Positions 1-9,906 of a stretch of 64,000 nt of DNA are shown piece by piece. The DNA is taken from positions 1-64,000 of the forward strand of contig SVFM01000005.1 in the NCBI GenBank assembly GCA_015056865.1. Direction: 5' to 3'. The first letter of the stretch is position 1, and every line of letters begins with the position of its first letter. Under the pieces are notes generated by a model. The model saw only the letters and a list, made by a program, of their open reading frames with translations. It did not search any database and had not been told where the DNA came from. A program made the position numbers and the translations under genes. Source of the stretch: Lachnospiraceae bacterium (GTDB taxonomy: Bacteria; Bacillota; Clostridia; Lachnospirales; Lachnospiraceae).

Positions 1-495
1 GATACATGCCTTACCGTGTTCCACCCAGAATTTTCTGGTCTCCTCATCGGGGCTGGTCAAGGTCAGTCCGTCTTTTACCTTAGGATGGGAGAAGAAGGTG
101 GGATTAAAGTCAATACCCATGTTTCGCGCCTTGGCAAACTCCACCCATTTTGCAAAGTGCTTGGGCTCAATCTTATCCCGGTCTACATGCTCACCCTCTT
201 CGAAAATGGCGTAGCAGGCGTGTACGTTCAGCTTTTTCTTGCCGGGCATCAGGCGGATGGCTTGTTCCATATCCGCCATCAATTCCTCAGGTGTTCTGGC
301 CTTGCCGGGATAGTTGCCGGTGGTCTGGATACCGCCGGTCAAAGGGCCGTCGTGATCAAAGCCGATCACATCATCTCCCTGCCAGCAGTGGAGGGAGACC
401 GGGATTTCTTTTAATTTTGCAATGGCCGCATCTGTGTCCACACCGATGGCGGCGTACAGTTCCTTTGCAGCCAAATATCTTTCTCTGGTTGTCAT
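1..495 (-). CDS. rhaA: L-rhamnose isomerase (N-terminal 165 residues, cut by window edge)
   Basis: Catalyses L-rhamnose to L-rhamnulose, the first cytoplasmic step of rhamnose catabolism. I translated the reverse strand directly: 165 codons stay open to the window edge, so the C-terminus lies outside. The N-terminal part carries the family signatures [25 protein letters not shown] and [10 protein letters not shown], which closely follow Escherichia coli RhaA. The start is ATG at 495, preceded by an AAAGGAGA ribosome binding site. It is the last visible gene of a leftward group with the GH20-like and ADP-ribosylglycohydrolase genes, which suggests that group handles rhamnose-containing glycans. 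The metal-binding residues of the family lie in the unseen part. Confidence 0.95.
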   Translation of the reverse strand, partial: MTTRERYLAAKELYAAIGVDTDAAIAKLKEIPVSLHCWQGDDVIGFDHDGPLTGGIQTTGNYPGKARTPEELMADMEQAIRLMPGKKKLNVHACYAIFEEGEHVDRDKIEPKHFAKWVEFAKARNMGIDFNPTFFSHPKVKDGLTLTSPDEETRKFWVEHGKACI

Positions 496-511
496 AGGAT
501 TCTCCTTTCTT

Positions 512-2590
512 TTACAATCTTGCTGCAGCTTTCCAGTCTGCGATTTCAGTATTTAATACATATTCCGCGTGACGGAGCTTCCAACGAATATGCCATTCAT
601 CGCCCAGATACTCCATGGAGGGTTCGTATCCAAGTCTGGAGTCACGATTCACATAGGGGATCGTGCTTTCTGCATTTTGGATTTCTTCTTTGATCAGTGC
701 TTCAATGTCATCCACGATTTGGATCAGCTGCTGACGATCCCGGGTTGCTTTGGCATTACATTTCAGGCAATACAGCTGTTTTGCATGGATGCCGGTGATG
801 ATAGCGTGAAGCATGAAATGGCCCTGATTGATAAGATACAACAGCTTCTCATTCTTATCCGGAATTTCTTCCAGAACGGCAAGCCCCTGTGCGAAGAGTT
901 CCTTCATTTTCTCCAAGCTCTTGATTTCTTCCGGTACTCGCAGGGAGGGGAAGGAAGCAGTGTTGGGGCTTTGCACGTTATCTATATAACCGGTGTAGCA
1001 GATGCCTTTACATACTGCCTCGGGAGCCGGTTGCATACCGATGGTAACATTCACACACAAAGGGTAGGAGGGGCCTACGCGGAAGGCACCGTACTGATCA
1101 GCGTCACTGGGAATATACCAGGTCAGTGCCTCGCTCCAAAGTGCAAGGCCCTTCTCGATCGTTTTCACATGCTTTGCCCCGTATTCACTGGCCAATACCC
1201 CTTCCAGCAGCTGGTCATAGGGAATTCTGGGCTCACTGAAGGTCCATTTGGACAGCTTGGTAATAAAGGAAGGATACATGCCATAGTGATGACATTCCAT
1301 GATACCGGAAAGTCCCCACTGGTCATGAGCCTTCTCCATCTCTTTATAACGCTTTTGCCAGGACTGGGCCATGGGTTCATAGGGAACCACGCCGAAATCC
1401 CAGGTCATACCGGCGGTGTTGGTCATGGAGTAAAGCTTGATATTTCGCTTTTTGGCGGCTATGGCTTCACTGGTAAAATATTTGCCGGGACCGGTGAAGG
1501 AGAGGGTGTAATCTGCACAGTAATTCTGCAGATCGCCTGTGAGGATTCCCTCGCCCATCTCAAAGGTTGCCTGCAGGGTAATGCCTTCGGGAAGGTTCTC
1601 GATGAGCTTTACCCGGTCTTCTTCAGGAGCACGGCACCAGTTGTAGGACCAGAAGACGATATCCACATCCTGCTTGTGTCTGTAGATGATCTTTTGCAGC
1701 AGGCGCAGCCACTCCGGATAATCATAGCAGGGAAACCAGCCGGGGCTGGGCTTGCCGGTGGGAATACCGTCTATCCGGTTGTTGTAATAATGTAGATTGC
1801 TCACATGGGGATCCTTGCTGGGAAATTCTACGGATTCCCCGCAGAGAATGAGTCCTTTAAAGCCGGGACATTCTGCAAACAGTCTTCCGTAGCTTGCTTC
1901 ATAGTGTGCCTCAGCGTCCGGATCGGAAGGGTGTCTTTCACTGTGCATGTTGCTGTAGGCATACACATCAATACCGTATTTGGCAGCACGTTGGATCACA
2001 TCATTGAAATCCAGGAAACCATGGGGCGTCTTATTGACGTCTTTGACAAAGATCATGATGGTATCGCGGCCGTTTCGTGCAACCTCCCGCAGGTATTCAT
2101 CTGGATATTGGTCAAATCCGTAGCCGGAGTGGATCATCATGGGGGCATACATGGGTTTCCAATAATGGTCCCCCTTTTTCAGGTAGGGTGCACGTCTGTA
2201 GACCATAATGTCTTCCAGATTGTAAAGAGCCTGCGCCAAACCTCTTTCATCATAGCCGGTGATCAGGATCTGTTCACCCACATGAACCTGATAGCCCTTG
2301 TAGGTGCTGTATTCGCCCAGATCCTTGGAAATCTGCAGTACAATATCTGCATCTTCTCTGCAGGTCTCTTGTACAGAAATTCCCATGGAAATGGAAAGAA
2401 ACTGTCTAAAATCCTCCGCGGCGTGCTGTACTACAATGCCAAATTCCTTTTCACCGTAAATTTTTACACACTCCGGGAGTGCATATTCATCTGCCTGCGG
2501 AGCCAGCGCTTGGTCCCGAAGGTCGGGGACATGGGGATTGATGATCCGTTTTCGAAAATCATAACGTTCTTCTTTGGGCAGTTGTAACAT
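512..2590 (-). CDS. GH20-like glycoside hydrolase, cytoplasmic
   Basis: A 692-residue protein without signal peptide. Residues about 45-130 resemble the zincin-like domain that precedes GH20/GH84-type barrels (an [19 protein letters not shown] stretch). A barrel-like region follows, with [10 protein letters not shown] around Glu252 as a candidate catalytic acid. The exact family is not recognised; the GH20/GH67/GH84 group is the best guess. The start was moved from a longer frame (2617) to the ATG at 2588-2590, because GAGGAGG sits 8 bases upstream and the longer frame would run into the preceding gene. It sits between rhaA and an ADP-ribosylglycohydrolase gene, so it probably acts on an imported rhamnose- or uronate-containing oligosaccharide. 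It is distantly like the protein at 31760-34252. Confidence 0.72.
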   Translation of the reverse strand: MLQLPKEERYDFRKRIINPHVPDLRDQALAPQADEYALPECVKIYGEKEFGIVVQHAAEDFRQFLSISMGISVQETCREDADIVLQISKDLGEYSTYKGYQVHVGEQILITGYDERGLAQALYNLEDIMVYRRAPYLKKGDHYWKPMYAPMMIHSGYGFDQYPDEYLREVARNGRDTIMIFVKDVNKTPHGFLDFNDVIQRAAKYGIDVYAYSNMHSERHPSDPDAEAHYEASYGRLFAECPGFKGLILCGESVEFPSKDPHVSNLHYYNNRIDGIPTGKPSPGWFPCYDYPEWLRLLQKIIYRHKQDVDIVFWSYNWCRAPEEDRVKLIENLPEGITLQATFEMGEGILTGDLQNYCADYTLSFTGPGKYFTSEAIAAKKRNIKLYSMTNTAGMTWDFGVVPYEPMAQSWQKRYKEMEKAHDQWGLSGIMECHHYGMYPSFITKLSKWTFSEPRIPYDQLLEGVLASEYGAKHVKTIEKGLALWSEALTWYIPSDADQYGAFRVGPSYPLCVNVTIGMQPAPEAVCKGICYTGYIDNVQSPNTASFPSLRVPEEIKSLEKMKELFAQGLAVLEEIPDKNEKLLYLINQGHFMLHAIITGIHAKQLYCLKCNAKATRDRQQLIQIVDDIEALIKEEIQNAESTIPYVNRDSRLGYEPSMEYLGDEWHIRWKLRHAEYVLNTEIADWKAAARL

Positions 2591-2609
2591 GGGATACACC
2601 TCCTCTTTT

Positions 2610-4136
2610 TTATTCACAGATTAGGATGACAGGGATACACATGGTTTCACCCGTCAGGTTGCTGGATAGTTCAAGGATAGATACGTTTTTGGCACGGCTA
2701 ATGGTTTCGGCACTCAGGGTGAAGTCCATATAGGCACCATAGCCCTGATCGTCAGGGATGCATTCCATGTAAACAGACTTAACAGGAACATCCACGGTAA
2801 AGTCCTCGGCCAGATGCCATTTTGCAGTGATCCACTGAGGGCGTTGATAAAATTTTGCGAAGCTTAAGGTGATCTTCTTGCTCTCGCCAAACTTGAAGGT
2901 TTGACCATTTTCATAGGTCACATCCACGTTGAACAGAGGGAATTTGTACTGTACGGAGTAGGGCTGTTTTGCAAGGATCTGGGAGAAGTTGTACTTCACC
3001 TCCATATACTCGCCGGGGATTTTGCGGATGTTGATGGTCCTATTATGTAATTCGGTCATAGGGTTGATGATCAGTTCGTCCCCATCAATGTCCAGATGTT
3101 TACGCATAAAGGTGGGCATCAGACAAACCACACGCTGGGTGAGAGCGGAGATGGTGGTAGGAATGGGGACAGCGTGTTCGTCGGTAATATCCAAGGACAG
3201 AGTCTTAATCTCATCACCGATGGGGTCGGTCCATTTTTTATCAAAGAAACCGTCTCCGTACATGATCCCGTAGAGAGCGCCGGCAGTGGCAGCTGCACAG
3301 TCGGTATCTTCCCCGCAGTTCACAGCCAGACAGATGGTCTTGTCGAAGTCACCTTCGCCGTAAACAAGACCCAGCACTGCGAATGCCACACTGGCAGGAG
3401 CATCATATCCTTCGATTCCTTCAGGAATATCTTCCTCCACCGGACGATCTTCGTATCCAATAAAAGTGCCAAAGCAGGTGGGAACCAGGTTCATAACCTT
3501 TTTACGGCACACCTTGAAATCCTCACCGGCCTTGTAGCAGTCAAGTACGGTCTGAACGGCTCTTGCAACGCCGCAGTCTGCAGGGATATAGGACAGGCCG
3601 ATATCGATCAGTTTGTCAATATCATTTTCTACAAAGGCAGCACTTTCCATGGCAGCACAGAAAATAGCGCCATAAACGCCTTCCTCACTGTGATCCACAA
3701 TACTGTCCTCGTAGGCATATTTTACTGCCATCTGGGGGTTGCCGGGCATCAGGCAGGCCCAGATCTCAGTGCGGATATAAGCGCCGTTACTGTTTCTAAA
3801 ATCATTGTGATACCAACCGCTGACAGGGGGGATCATACCCATGCGGATATTGCTTTTTCCGGCACCGTATTCCAGCCAATGGGCAACAATATGGGTCTGC
3901 CAGTAAGAAGCCAGGATCTTGGCATCCACCTCTGTGCCATAGCGCTCCGCAGCGTTTAACCATACCAACTGCAGATCCAGATCGTCATTGGGCAGTACAC
4001 CTTTGGTTAGGTCGTGGGTGTAGTAGGTCACATCAAATACACCGCGTTTGTTCTCGAAAGGCGCGCCCAGGGTTCCACCAATGTTTTTACCCAGCCAACA
4101 GCCTCTCACTTTTTCCTTGTATTGCGAAAGTTTCAT
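2610..4136 (-). CDS. ADP-ribosylglycohydrolase-family protein
   Basis: A 508-residue protein whose first 330 or so residues match the all-helical ADP-ribosylglycohydrolase fold: GCWLGKNIGG (12-21), NDDLDLQ (50-56) and GEDTDC (275-280), the last corresponding to the family's metal-binding DTD motif. The usual GxxxGD of the first motif is GKNIGG here, so the metal site may differ from true ADP-ribosyl hydrolases. The last 180 residues look like a beta-sandwich and are not part of the basic fold. It is followed after 19 bases by the GH20-like gene, and AAAGGAGG precedes its ATG. In this setting a role on a sugar N- or O-glycoside is more plausible than protein de-ADP-ribosylation, but that is inference. 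Confidence 0.85.
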   Translation of the reverse strand: MKLSQYKEKVRGCWLGKNIGGTLGAPFENKRGVFDVTYYTHDLTKGVLPNDDLDLQLVWLNAAERYGTEVDAKILASYWQTHIVAHWLEYGAGKSNIRMGMIPPVSGWYHNDFRNSNGAYIRTEIWACLMPGNPQMAVKYAYEDSIVDHSEEGVYGAIFCAAMESAAFVENDIDKLIDIGLSYIPADCGVARAVQTVLDCYKAGEDFKVCRKKVMNLVPTCFGTFIGYEDRPVEEDIPEGIEGYDAPASVAFAVLGLVYGEGDFDKTICLAVNCGEDTDCAAATAGALYGIMYGDGFFDKKWTDPIGDEIKTLSLDITDEHAVPIPTTISALTQRVVCLMPTFMRKHLDIDGDELIINPMTELHNRTINIRKIPGEYMEVKYNFSQILAKQPYSVQYKFPLFNVDVTYENGQTFKFGESKKITLSFAKFYQRPQWITAKWHLAEDFTVDVPVKSVYMECIPDDQGYGAYMDFTLSAETISRAKNVSILELSSNLTGETMCIPVILICE

Positions 4137-4157
4137 GAAAAAATCCTCCTTTGATCT

Positions 4158-4163
4158 ATTATA
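4158..4163 (-). promoter_or_regulatory. -10 box upstream of the ADP-ribosylglycohydrolase gene
   Basis: On the minus strand this reads TATAAT, 22 bases before the ATG at 4136. No good -35 box lies 17 bases further upstream, as expected for a promoter that needs an activator. The AraC-type regulator encoded just upstream (4245-5024) is the obvious candidate. Confidence 0.45.
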
Positions 4164-4244
4164 ATTGCATTATAAATCTCAGGGAGGATTAGGTCTGTAG
4201 AGTATTTTTGGTTTTCTGTTGAATAAATTAAGGAATTGTTCCGA

Positions 4245-5024
4245 TTATTGGTTATTCATGTGGGTATGGAAACAACTGTTTCGAAAAGCAGTGGGACTGA
4301 TCTTTTCATGGTACATAAAAAACTTGATAAAGGCGCCGGAACTTTGGAAGTTCAGCTCACATGCGATCTGCTTGACAGTAAGCCTTGTGTTTAAGAGAAG
4401 ATCTCTGGCAACCTTGATCCGCAGAGAGGCAAGATATTCGCCAAACCCCATGTGGAACTGTTTTTTAAAAAGACGGGTAATATAGTCCGGGTGGTAGCCA
4501 AAATGCGCTGCAACGTCTGATACACTGATATTTTGTGATGCATGGATACGGGCATATTCGCTGATCCGGTGAATCAGTGAGGTGTCATCCATGGTCTGCT
4601 TACTGCACCTACAAAGTTCCTCGAACACAAGAAGGCCGGCGCTGTCAGCAGCATATTCCGGCGTAGAAATGGTGTTGGTAATGTGAAGGAGAAGCTTTAA
4701 CAGATATTTGATACTATAAACATCCCCTTGGCTGCAATATTTAAATGGCATGGCAAGATCTGTATAAAAATGAAACCAGTAGAAGGAGGTTTGTGAAAGA
4801 CTTTCCTGATAGCCATAATGTTCTTTGTCAGGATCTAACAAAAGCATGTGGTTTTCTTTCAGCTCATAGAAATGATCTTCTTCAGCAATGTATGCACATC
4901 CCTCCAACATCAGGATCAGTTCATAGCTCTTGATGCGTCTGCGGGGATGGATCCAGGGACCTTCAGAATGAAATTCCCCTACCATATCATAGGAAAAATA
5001 GTTGCACCCATTGATCTGTAACAT
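4245..5024 (-). CDS. AraC-family transcriptional regulator
   Basis: A 259-residue regulator. The N-terminal half (to about 150) is a cupin-like sugar-sensing domain. The C-terminal 100 residues hold the paired helix-turn-helix of AraC proteins, seen as ISVSDVAAHFGYHPDYIT and LTVKQIACELNFQSSGAFI, ending in SPTAFRN. I place the start at the ATG at 5022-5024, because AGTGAGGA lies just upstream; an in-frame GTG at 5037 would include that ribosome binding site. It reads in the same direction as the ADP-ribosylglycohydrolase / GH20-like / rhaA group and is divergent from the GH127 gene, so it likely controls both in response to a rhamnose- or arabinose-containing ligand. Confidence 0.92.
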   Translation of the reverse strand: MLQINGCNYFSYDMVGEFHSEGPWIHPRRRIKSYELILMLEGCAYIAEEDHFYELKENHMLLLDPDKEHYGYQESLSQTSFYWFHFYTDLAMPFKYCSQGDVYSIKYLLKLLLHITNTISTPEYAADSAGLLVFEELCRCSKQTMDDTSLIHRISEYARIHASQNISVSDVAAHFGYHPDYITRLFKKQFHMGFGEYLASLRIKVARDLLLNTRLTVKQIACELNFQSSGAFIKFFMYHEKISPTAFRNSCFHTHMNNQ

Positions 5025-5059
5025 GTCGGATTTCCTCACTTTATTACGGGATTCTGGTA

Positions 5060-5088
5060 TTGATGCCAGGATGTATCAAAATTATAAT
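5060..5088 (+). promoter_or_regulatory. Promoter of the GH127 gene
   Basis: TTGATG, a 17-base spacer, then TATAAT, 45 bases before the GH127 start. It lies in the 108-base region between the divergent AraC and GH127 genes, where an AraC operator would be expected. No clear operator repeat is visible. Confidence 0.7.
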
Positions 5089-5132
5089 AAAAGAGACAGA
5101 TCATGTCAATAAGAAGAATGAGAGGTAAGAAC

Positions 5133-6962
5133 ATGATAAAAAATATTCCTTTTTCAAGCATTACCATCAATGACGGATTTTGGAAACAAAAGCAGAAGAT
5201 GGTGAGAGAGAACACGGTATATGCAGTGTATGATAGATTCCAGGATACCGGCAGATTTGCCGCTCTGGAATGTAAATGGAAGGAAGGGGATCCGGATACG
5301 GCTCCGCATATTTACTGGGATTCGGATGTGGCCAAGTGGATAGAAGGCGTTGCCTATCTCACTGCGCTTGAAAAGTGTGAGGAACTGGAAAAGATTGCAG
5401 ATGAGGCAATAGAGAATATTATTAAAAACAGTGATGAACACGGTTATTTTAACAGCCACTATCTGGTGACGGAACAGGATAAGCGCTTTACCAACCGAAT
5501 GTGTCATGAGCTGTATTGTGCAGGACATTTGATCGAAGCAGCGGTTGCATATTATGACGCTACAGGAAAGGATGCTTTCTTAAAGGCCATGTGTCGTTTC
5601 GCAGATTACATTGAGCAGGTGTTCAAGGTGGAAAACAGTGCGGCTTTTACCACGCCCGGACATCCTGAACTGGAACTGGCGCTGGTAAGGCTGTATCATG
5701 CCACAGGTGAAAAAAGATATTTGGAGCTTTCCAAGTACTTTATCGATGAGCATGGCACCAATGATAAGGACATCACGCCGGAGCAAAAACTGCAGAAGGA
5801 TTTTCCTTCTTACAACCAGGATGAAATGCCCTTACGGGAGCGCGTTGAGGTGAAAGGACATTGCGTTCGAGCTTTGTACCTGCTGTGTGGCATGGCGGAT
5901 CTTGCGCTGGAGTATGAGGATAAGGAGCTTGCAGCTGCCTGTGAAAGATGTTTTGACAATATTGTATATAAGAGGATGTATATCACAGGCGGCGTGGGAT
6001 CCACCCATGCCGGGGAGACTTTTACGGTGGATTACCACTTGCCTAATCGCACTGCTTATGCGGAGACCTGTGCAGCCATTTCTTTGGCCATGTTTGCAGG
6101 GCGTATGCAATGCCTCAGGACGGATGGTCGTTTTGGCGATATTGTGGAGCGGGTATTATATAATGGAATGTTATCGGGTATCTCCATGGACGGAAGGAGT
6201 TTCTTCTATGAAAATCCTCTGGAGATCGATCCGGACTTTAATGATGTTACAAATCCATACTGGGGTAAGGAACATTATCCCATCACACAGCGAAAGGAAG
6301 TATTTGATTGTTCCTGCTGTCCTCCCAATCTGCTGCGTTTTATTTCTTCTGTGGCAGGTTATTTGTATTCCTGTGACGAGGACACGGTATATATTCATCA
6401 GTTCATGGATTCTGAGACGGACTACCAGGGTATGAGGATCACGCAGAAGACTAAATACCCTTCCGAAGGAGAGATTCAGATCCATTTATATGGGGATAAA
6501 AAGTATGTAGCCATCAGAATTCCCGGTTGGTGCAAGGATTTCTCACTTGATCAACCATATGAATTGAAGGATGGATACGCCTACATTAGCCTTCACGGAG
6601 AAACGCAGATCACACTCAACCTTCAGATGCCTGTAACCATGCTGGCTGCCAATCGTCGGGTGCATGACAACGCAGGCAGGATCGCGGTAATGAGAGGACC
6701 TGTGGTCTACTGTCTGGAAGGTGTAGATAATGGGGAGGATTTAAGGAGTATCCATATCCCTGAAGATGCAGAATTTGTTCTGACAGACAATGAATTTATG
6801 GTTCCCTCCTTACAGACCAAGGGATATCGACCGGCCGGATCTGAGCAGCTGTATCTGCCGGCAAAGCAGTGTTATGAGGAGATTTCACTGAGGTTGATCC
6901 CGTATTATGCCTTTGCCAATCGGGGTGCCAGTGAAATGTTGGTGTGGATCTTACAGAAATAA
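5133..6962 (+). CDS. Beta-L-arabinofuranosidase, GH127 family
   Basis: Releases beta-linked L-arabinofuranose from oligosaccharides with a cysteine nucleophile held on zinc. The 609-residue protein has the family's residues with correct spacing: Glu295 in AGETF (acid/base), Glu311 and Cys313 in AETCA, and Cys395-Cys396 in the SCCPPN stretch. This mirrors Glu322, Glu338, Cys340, Cys417 and Cys418 of Bifidobacterium HypBA1. There is no signal peptide, so it acts in the cytoplasm on imported sugar. An upstream in-frame ATG (5103) exists, but AGAGGTAAGAAC before the ATG at 5133 makes that the better start. It is divergent from the AraC regulator, with its own promoter. Confidence 0.93.
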   Translation: MIKNIPFSSITINDGFWKQKQKMVRENTVYAVYDRFQDTGRFAALECKWKEGDPDTAPHIYWDSDVAKWIEGVAYLTALEKCEELEKIADEAIENIIKNSDEHGYFNSHYLVTEQDKRFTNRMCHELYCAGHLIEAAVAYYDATGKDAFLKAMCRFADYIEQVFKVENSAAFTTPGHPELELALVRLYHATGEKRYLELSKYFIDEHGTNDKDITPEQKLQKDFPSYNQDEMPLRERVEVKGHCVRALYLLCGMADLALEYEDKELAAACERCFDNIVYKRMYITGGVGSTHAGETFTVDYHLPNRTAYAETCAAISLAMFAGRMQCLRTDGRFGDIVERVLYNGMLSGISMDGRSFFYENPLEIDPDFNDVTNPYWGKEHYPITQRKEVFDCSCCPPNLLRFISSVAGYLYSCDEDTVYIHQFMDSETDYQGMRITQKTKYPSEGEIQIHLYGDKKYVAIRIPGWCKDFSLDQPYELKDGYAYISLHGETQITLNLQMPVTMLAANRRVHDNAGRIAVMRGPVVYCLEGVDNGEDLRSIHIPEDAEFVLTDNEFMVPSLQTKGYRPAGSEQLYLPAKQCYEEISLRLIPYYAFANRGASEMLVWILQK

Positions 6963-6984
6963 AATAAAAGTAATACGGAAGAAA

Positions 6985-7019
6985 GGCACTTTCTTTATAT
7001 AGGAGAGGGCCTTTTTTGC
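6985..7019 (+). terminator. Probable terminator after the GH127 gene
   Basis: A short AAAGGC / GCCTTT pairing with a long loop, followed by a T run, about 25 bases after the GH127 stop. The stem is short, so termination may be partial. Confidence 0.45.
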
Positions 7020-7051
7020 TGAAAATTTGCAAAATATTTTTGTGGCTTTGA

Positions 7052-7080
7052 TTTACACGGCTGTAAACTTGTGTTAAAAT
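7052..7080 (+). promoter_or_regulatory. Promoter of the permease operon
   Basis: TTTACA, a 17-base spacer, then TAAAAT preceded by TGT (extended -10), 50 bases before the permease ATG. Confidence 0.7.
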
Positions 7081-7130
7081 GACCTCGTAATGTACCAAAA
7101 AAACTCTAAAAAAGATTGGAGCAAAAGGTT

Positions 7131-8531
7131 ATGGAAAAACTAACGAGAAAGTATGGTTTGGTTACGGCTATCTGTATGGTGGTCGGTACGGTTATCGGTT
7201 CCGGTGTGTTCTTCAAGGCGCAGAACGTATTGAGCGCAACCGGCGGCAATATGCCTCTTGGTATTGCGGCATGGGTGATCACCGGTCTTTTGATGATCGT
7301 TTGTTCGGCACAGTTTGCGGTTATGGCGACCCGGTATGAGAAGGTCAACGGTGTGATCGACTATGCGGAGGCTACCTGTGGCAAGGGATATGCTTATTAT
7401 CTGGCATGGTTCTTGGTGAATATTTATTATCCCGGTATGACCTCTGTATTGGCATGGGTATCTGCCAGATATTTTGGCGCGCTGTTTGGATGGAATCTGG
7501 CTGGTCCGGAAGTATTGGCGTTGTCCGGCTTCTTCCTGATCGCATCCTACACACTCAATGCACTTTCCCCCAAGCTTGCCGGTAAGTTCCAGGTGAGTGC
7601 AACGGTGATCAAATTGATCCCGATCTGTCTGATGGCAGTGATCGGAACGATTGTTGGCTTTGCCAACGGCACCCTTACCAATAACTTTACAACAGTAGTC
7701 AGTGAGGCTGTGGGCGGTACCAGCGGCGGTCTGTTTGCGGCAATTGTTGCAACTGTCTTTGCATATGAAGGCTGGATCGTAGCAACCTCTATCAATGCAG
7801 AACTGAAGAATCCTAAGCGGAATCTGCCTCTGGCGCTGGTGATCGGTTCTTTCATTGTAGTAGCGGCTTATGTATTGTACTACATCGGTGTTGCAGGCGG
7901 CGCAACCAATACGGTGTTGATCGAAGAGGGGGCTACCACCGCATTTACCAATATTTTTGGAACAGTGGGCGGTACTTTCCTGAATATTTGTATCGTTATC
8001 TCTTGTATGGGCACATTAAATGGTCTGATGGTTGCTGCCACTCGTGGTATGTATGCCATTGCAGCCCGTGAAGAGGGGCCTGCACCTCAATTGTTTGGAC
8101 AGATTGATAAGTCCACCAATATGACAACCAATTCCTCTATCTGGGGTTTGTTTGTTTGCGCTGCATGGTTGGTTTATTTCTACGGTGCAAATTTGTCCGG
8201 TGGCTGGTTTGGCATTTTCAATTTTGATTCTTCAGAGTTACCTATCGTTACAATCTATGCATTGTACATACCTATTTTCATTATTTGGATGAAGAAGGAG
8301 AAAGAATTAGGTGTTATGAAACGTTTCGTATTGCCCATCGCGGCCAGCATTTGCTGTGCATTCATGGTATTTGCAGCTGTCTATGCCCATGGCATTACAC
8401 CTTTCCTTAGCGCAAAGGAAAATGGACAATTTTCCTTCCCGGTACTCTTTTACCTGATCGTTTTTGCGGTGATCATGCTGATCGGTGGGATCTGCAGAAA
8501 GCCGTCTAAATCGAATAAAAAGGAATCATAA
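7131..8531 (+). CDS. APC-superfamily amino acid permease
   Basis: A 466-residue integral membrane protein with about 12 hydrophobic segments. The N-terminal signature of APC transporters is seen in GLVTAICMVVGTVIGSGVFF, the first helix with its unwound glycine-rich substrate site. FAYEGWIVATSINAELKNP corresponds to the conserved helix 6 to loop segment of the LAT/serine-threonine exchanger type. The likely substrate is an amino acid, but the specificity cannot be read. The start is ATG at 7131 with GGAG 9 bases upstream; a TTG at 7116 in the same frame is less likely. The ceramidase-fold gene starts 22 bases after the stop, so they are probably co-transcribed. Confidence 0.9.
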   Translation: MEKLTRKYGLVTAICMVVGTVIGSGVFFKAQNVLSATGGNMPLGIAAWVITGLLMIVCSAQFAVMATRYEKVNGVIDYAEATCGKGYAYYLAWFLVNIYYPGMTSVLAWVSARYFGALFGWNLAGPEVLALSGFFLIASYTLNALSPKLAGKFQVSATVIKLIPICLMAVIGTIVGFANGTLTNNFTTVVSEAVGGTSGGLFAAIVATVFAYEGWIVATSINAELKNPKRNLPLALVIGSFIVVAAYVLYYIGVAGGATNTVLIEEGATTAFTNIFGTVGGTFLNICIVISCMGTLNGLMVAATRGMYAIAAREEGPAPQLFGQIDKSTNMTTNSSIWGLFVCAAWLVYFYGANLSGGWFGIFNFDSSELPIVTIYALYIPIFIIWMKKEKELGVMKRFVLPIAASICCAFMVFAAVYAHGITPFLSAKENGQFSFPVLFYLIVFAVIMLIGGICRKPSKSNKKES

Positions 8532-8553
8532 TGGAATTTTAGGAGGAGACATC

Positions 8554-9846
8554 ATGTTTAGAGCAGGTTTTGCAAGGGTTGACGTAACTCCGCCTCTGGG
8601 ATCGATTCTCACTGGCTATTTTGCACCCAGAATTTCTGACGGCGTTCTGGATCCGGTTGAACTGAACGCCCTGGCCATCGGCAATGAGGAGGATAGTATT
8701 CTGATCATTACCGGAGACTTTATGTATGGTCATGAAGCAGCGTTGACCCGTTTCCGCAAGCTGATCGCGGAGCAGACAAAGGTACCGGAGGATCATATTT
8801 TGATCCAGTCTATTCATCAGCACACTTCAACATCTGTAGGGTATCCCGGGGTTACAGATGAGCATTATCAGCATGTTTTGGAATGTAAGTTCTGTGATGT
8901 TGCCCGTATGGCGGTCAATGATATGGCAGAGGCAAAGGTTTCTATTGCCCAGCAGGAAACTGCAGAGCAGGTTTCCTTTATCCGTCGTTATCGTATGAAG
9001 GATGGTAGCACCCAGACCAATCCGGTAGGCAATCCTGATCGTGTTGCACCCATAGGAAAGGCAGACAATACGGTTCGTCTGGTAAAATTTGAAAGAGAGG
9101 GTGCAAAGGACATTGCACTTGTAAACTTCCAGACCCATCCGGATGTAATTGGTGGTAATAAGTATTCTGCGGACTGGCCTGGCTTTGTGCGCAGGATGAC
9201 AGAAAGGGATATTCCTGATGTACATTGTATTTTGGTCAATGGCTGTCAGGGAGATACCAACCACTATAATTTGGATGCGGAAAAACTGCCCGGAGGCTAT
9301 GAGCACAGCCGTCATATGGGTAGAGTCATCACAGATACGGTTGTTAAGATTTGGGATCAGACCAAGGAAGTTGCCCCCGGAAAGATCAGCGGCAAGGTGG
9401 TTATGAAGCGCACTCCTACCAACATGGTGGGCCTTGACAGAGTTGAGGAGTCTATTGCAGCATTGAAGGCTTTGAATGAGGGTACTTATGATAAACCTGT
9501 GACGATGGGTGATCGAGGGGAATTCCGTCGTATTGCAAACATGGAGAAGACTACGCTGGTTCAGGTGGTACCTGTTTCCATGGTAGCATTTGGCAATATT
9601 GCTTTGATCGGTTACGGCGGCGAGCCTTTTACCGAGTATGCAGATATTCCCAGAAATGCGGTTCCTGAGTTGCTTGTGTTGTCTGCTTGTCTGGCAAACG
9701 GAGCGTTGGGATACCTTCCTTCCAAGAGTGCCTTTGAAGAGGGCGGTTATGAGTCACGTACCACCAATCTGACAGCAGATGTAGCACCTGCTTTGCAAAA
9801 TGAGGCGATTGCTATGCTGCGTGAACATGTTGCAAATAATAAGTAA
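8554..9846 (+). CDS. Neutral/alkaline ceramidase-fold hydrolase (copy A)
   Basis: A 430-residue protein opening with GFARVDVTPPLG, the hallmark start of the neutral/non-lysosomal ceramidase superfamily, zinc amidases that cut N-acyl bonds. Other conserved parts are the histidine pair in IHQHTS, NFQTHPDVIGG, NGCQGDTNH and GGEPFTEY. There is no signal peptide or C-terminal immunoglobulin-like domain (true ceramidases are over 600 residues and secreted), so this is a short cytoplasmic form with unknown substrate. AGGAGGAGACATC before the ATG at 8554 sets the start; the longer frame to 8485 overlaps the permease. It lies between the amino-acid permease and an esterase. A clear paralogue is at 18649-19959. 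Confidence 0.85.
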   Translation: MFRAGFARVDVTPPLGSILTGYFAPRISDGVLDPVELNALAIGNEEDSILIITGDFMYGHEAALTRFRKLIAEQTKVPEDHILIQSIHQHTSTSVGYPGVTDEHYQHVLECKFCDVARMAVNDMAEAKVSIAQQETAEQVSFIRRYRMKDGSTQTNPVGNPDRVAPIGKADNTVRLVKFEREGAKDIALVNFQTHPDVIGGNKYSADWPGFVRRMTERDIPDVHCILVNGCQGDTNHYNLDAEKLPGGYEHSRHMGRVITDTVVKIWDQTKEVAPGKISGKVVMKRTPTNMVGLDRVEESIAALKALNEGTYDKPVTMGDRGEFRRIANMEKTTLVQVVPVSMVAFGNIALIGYGGEPFTEYADIPRNAVPELLVLSACLANGALGYLPSKSAFEEGGYESRTTNLTADVAPALQNEAIAMLREHVANNK

Positions 9847-9856
9847 TATTTTCTTG

Positions 9857-9887
9857 AAGGGCTTTTCAGTATTTCTGGAAAGCCCTT
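9857..9887 (+). terminator. Hairpin between ceramidase-fold gene and esterase gene
   Basis: A 13-base stem (AAGGGCTTTTCAG paired with CTGGAAAGCCCTT, one G-T pair) with a 5-base loop. It is followed only by a weak T stretch, so it may be a partial terminator or an mRNA-stabilising hairpin that sets lower expression of the esterase. Confidence 0.5.
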
Positions 9888-9906
9888 TCTGGAATGGGAG
9901 TATATT

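Noticed and set aside
569..1795. Long open frame of 408 codons on the plus strand
   Set aside because: It lies antisense to the GH20-like gene, lacks a ribosome binding site, and its translation shows no recognisable domain. It is a shadow of the codon bias of the real gene.
3096..3959. Open frame of 287 codons on the plus strand
   Set aside because: Antisense to the ADP-ribosylglycohydrolase-family gene, without ribosome binding site or domain.
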